The position numbers and the translations under genes are program-made. Source: Desulfatirhabdium butyrativorans (lineage in GTDB: Bacteria > Desulfobacterota > Desulfobacteria > Desulfobacterales > JAIFKL01). From it: 15,573 nt of DNA. How positions within the stretch are numbered: position 1 is the stretch's first letter; each line of letters starts with the position of its first letter. The notes beneath the pieces were generated by a model. That model did no database searches. It was not told the origin of the DNA and saw only the letters and a program-made list of their open reading frames with translations. Of this stretch, positions 14,531 through 15,573 are shown piece by piece. The stretch spans positions 1 through 15,573 of the forward strand of contig DZCT01000013.1 in the NCBI GenBank assembly GCA_022736535.1, in the 5' to 3' direction.

Positions 14531-14610
14531 ATGTCATTCCGAACGAAGTCTCTCCTGTCATTCCGAACGAAATGAGGAATCTAAGATTTCTCGCTACGCT
14601 CGAAATGACA
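14531..14610. repeat. GTCATTCCGAACGAA inverted repeat, single copy plus half copy
   Basis: A half copy (ATGTCATTCCGAACGAAGTC, 14531-14550) is followed by a full element 14556-14610 with ends TGTCATTCCGAACG and CGAAATGACA. It is a diverged member of the family seen twice at 10594-10786, with the same half-plus-full layout. It lies between livF and the oxidoreductase gene. Confidence 0.8.
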
Positions 14611-14636
14611 TTTCCTACTACTCAGATAACTAATGA

Positions 14637-15347
14637 CTAAAACCCCAAATATGCCTCGCGGACTTTGGGGTCTGCTTCCAAGTCTTTTCCCGTGCCTTGA
14701 TTTACAATCCGCCCGTTTTCAATCACATAGCAGTAGTCCGCAATTTTCAGGGTTTGGTGGACATTCTGTTCTACAAGAAATATGGTCAGTCCCAGACCGT
14801 GCAGTTCCTGAATCACCTGAAACATCTCATTGACGAGAATGGGCGCAAGTCCGAGACTCGGCTCGTCAAACATGATGAGCTTGGGGTCCTGCATCAGCCC
14901 GCGGGCAATTGCCACCATCTGCTGTTCACCGCCGGAAAGCGTTTCCGCCAACTGATTGCGCCGCTCGCTCAGGCGCGGAAAGAGTTCATACACCCGTTTG
15001 AGATTTTTTTCTCTTTTCTCTTTTGCCCGCCTGAGATAAGAGCCGATGATCAGGTTTTCCTCAACGCTCATTTTGGGAAACAACTGCCGTCCCTCAGGCA
15101 CCAGCGTAATGCCGCAATCTGCCACTTCATGCACCGGCAGCTCGCTGATAATCTGTCCTTCATACTGAATCTGACCGGTTGTGACGGGCAAAAGACCGCA
15201 GATGGATTTCAGCGTCGTTGTCTTGCCCGCGCCGTTCGCGCCGAGCAATGCCACGAGTCTGCCGCTTTCCACCGAAAAGGAAATATCCCAGAGCGCACGG
15301 GTATCTCCATAGTAAACCGAAATATTTTCAACATCTAAGACATTCAT
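14637..15347 (-). CDS. livF: Branched-chain amino acid type ABC transporter ATP-binding protein LivF
   Basis: 236 aa, the usual length of LivF. Cytoplasmic ATPase of a high-affinity ABC importer for branched-chain amino acids or related acids. Walker A GANGAGKT (36-43), Q-loop Gln88 in PEGRQLFP, signature LSGGE (137-141), Walker B LIMFDE (157-162), and EQN (193-195) in place of the H-loop, as in LivF. The end (DPKVREAYLGF) is the LivF hallmark. GGAG lies five bases before ATG 15347. It follows livG, with a repeat element between the two genes. No permease or binding protein gene is in view; they would lie beyond the right edge. Confidence 0.95.
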   Translation of the reverse strand: MNVLDVENISVYYGDTRALWDISFSVESGRLVALLGANGAGKTTTLKSICGLLPVTTGQIQYEGQIISELPVHEVADCGITLVPEGRQLFPKMSVEENLIIGSYLRRAKEKREKNLKRVYELFPRLSERRNQLAETLSGGEQQMVAIARGLMQDPKLIMFDEPSLGLAPILVNEMFQVIQELHGLGLTIFLVEQNVHQTLKIADYCYVIENGRIVNQGTGKDLEADPKVREAYLGF

Positions 15348-15360
15348 AATATCTCCATTT

Positions 15361-15434
15361 CAGGGGTTCGGGGTGAGAGGTCAGGGGGGGAAATCGCCCC
15401 TGCCTCTAACCTCTCACCTCTGACCCCTCACCCC
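15361..15434. repeat. Inverted repeat of the GGTTCGGGG/GAGAGGTCAGGGG family
   Basis: Arms GGGGTTCGGGGTGAGAGGTCAGGGG and CCTCTAACCTCTCACCTCTGACCCC around a centre GGGAAATCGCCCC. It is the third copy of the family seen at 1840-1920 and 5150-5237. It lies in the livG-livF junction and supplies the livG stop codon. Confidence 0.8.
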
Positions 15435-15573
15435 CCAAATACGCCTGAACCACCTGCGGGTCTTTTGCTACCTGTTCCGGTTTTCCCGCGGCAATTTTTC
15501 GCCCGAAATTTAAGACGACCACCCGGTCGCTGATGCTCATAATGACTCGCATGATATGTTCCACAATCAGAAT
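15406..15573 (-). CDS. livG: LivG, C-terminal fragment (cut by window edge)
   Basis: Fifty-five residues are visible, starting ILIVEHIMRVIMSISDRVVV and continuing VLNFGRKIAAGKPEQVAKDP to QAYLGG. This is the H-loop and C-terminal end of LivG, the second ATPase subunit of the Liv ABC importer (usual ending DPxVxxAYLG). After YLGG the frame runs into the repeat and adds EGSEVRG before TAG, a tail not expected in LivG. The N-terminal part lies beyond the right edge. It is upstream of livF in the same direction. Confidence 0.88.
   Translation of the reverse strand: MLIVEHIMRVIMSISDRVVVLNFGRKIAAGKPEQVAKDPQVVQAYLGGEGSEVRG

Noticed and set aside
14448..14561. N-terminal extension of the aldehyde oxidoreductase
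   Set aside because: The 38 extra residues do not match the family start, lie upstream of a good ribosome binding site, and overlap the 14531-14610 repeat.

Overview
The window suggests an anaerobic, large-genome member of the Desulfobacterota (Desulfobacteria, Desulfonema- or Magnetoglobus-like). This is an inference from three things: a tungsten-type aldehyde:ferredoxin oxidoreductase next to a family I CoA-transferase and a Liv-type ABC transporter, a multi-gene ferrous iron cluster, and many short palindromic intergenic repeats. No rRNA or tRNA gene, CRISPR array, transposase or phage gene is visible.

Plus strand, 3 to 10594: nine co-directional genes devoted to membrane-associated iron handling. 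In order they are: (1) a protein truncated by the left edge, with Cys-rich stretches, a His/Tyr/Pro/Gly tandem repeat and a C-terminal membrane segment; (2) a 130-aa protein resembling the magnetosome protein MamC; (3) a second small protein that shares its C-terminal membrane module with gene 1; (4) a 68-aa two-helix membrane protein; (5) a P1B-type ATPase with Ser-Cys-Ala in place of the CPC metal motif; (6) a FeoA-type protein with about three FeoA-like domains; (7) an unrecognised 128-aa protein; (8) a full FeoB; (9) a second P1B ATPase with a CPC motif but an altered actuator loop. FeoA/FeoB would bring in Fe(II). The P-type ATPases, both with an HMA-like N-terminus that lacks CxxC and carries an Arg-rich motif, could move iron across an internal membrane. 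The small membrane proteins with metal-ligand-rich tails look like compartment or scaffold proteins. Together this resembles a ferrosome (fez) type iron-storage organelle cluster with a magnetosome-like component.

Minus strand, 15573 to 10814: a catabolic block, convergent with the iron cluster. It contains the end of livG, livF, an aldehyde:ferredoxin oxidoreductase, and the A and B subunits of a family I CoA-transferase. It probably serves uptake and oxidation of amino or organic acids through CoA thioesters.

The intergenic gaps are filled by at least four families of short inverted repeats: GAGGTTAGGGG/CCCCTAACCTC type, GTCATTCTGAACG/CAGAATGAC type, CGTTCCCACGC/GCGTGGGAACG type and GGGGTTACG/CCCC type. 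In two places a repeat supplies the last codons and the stop codon of a gene (the 1411-1854 gene and livG), giving both proteins the same EVRG tail.
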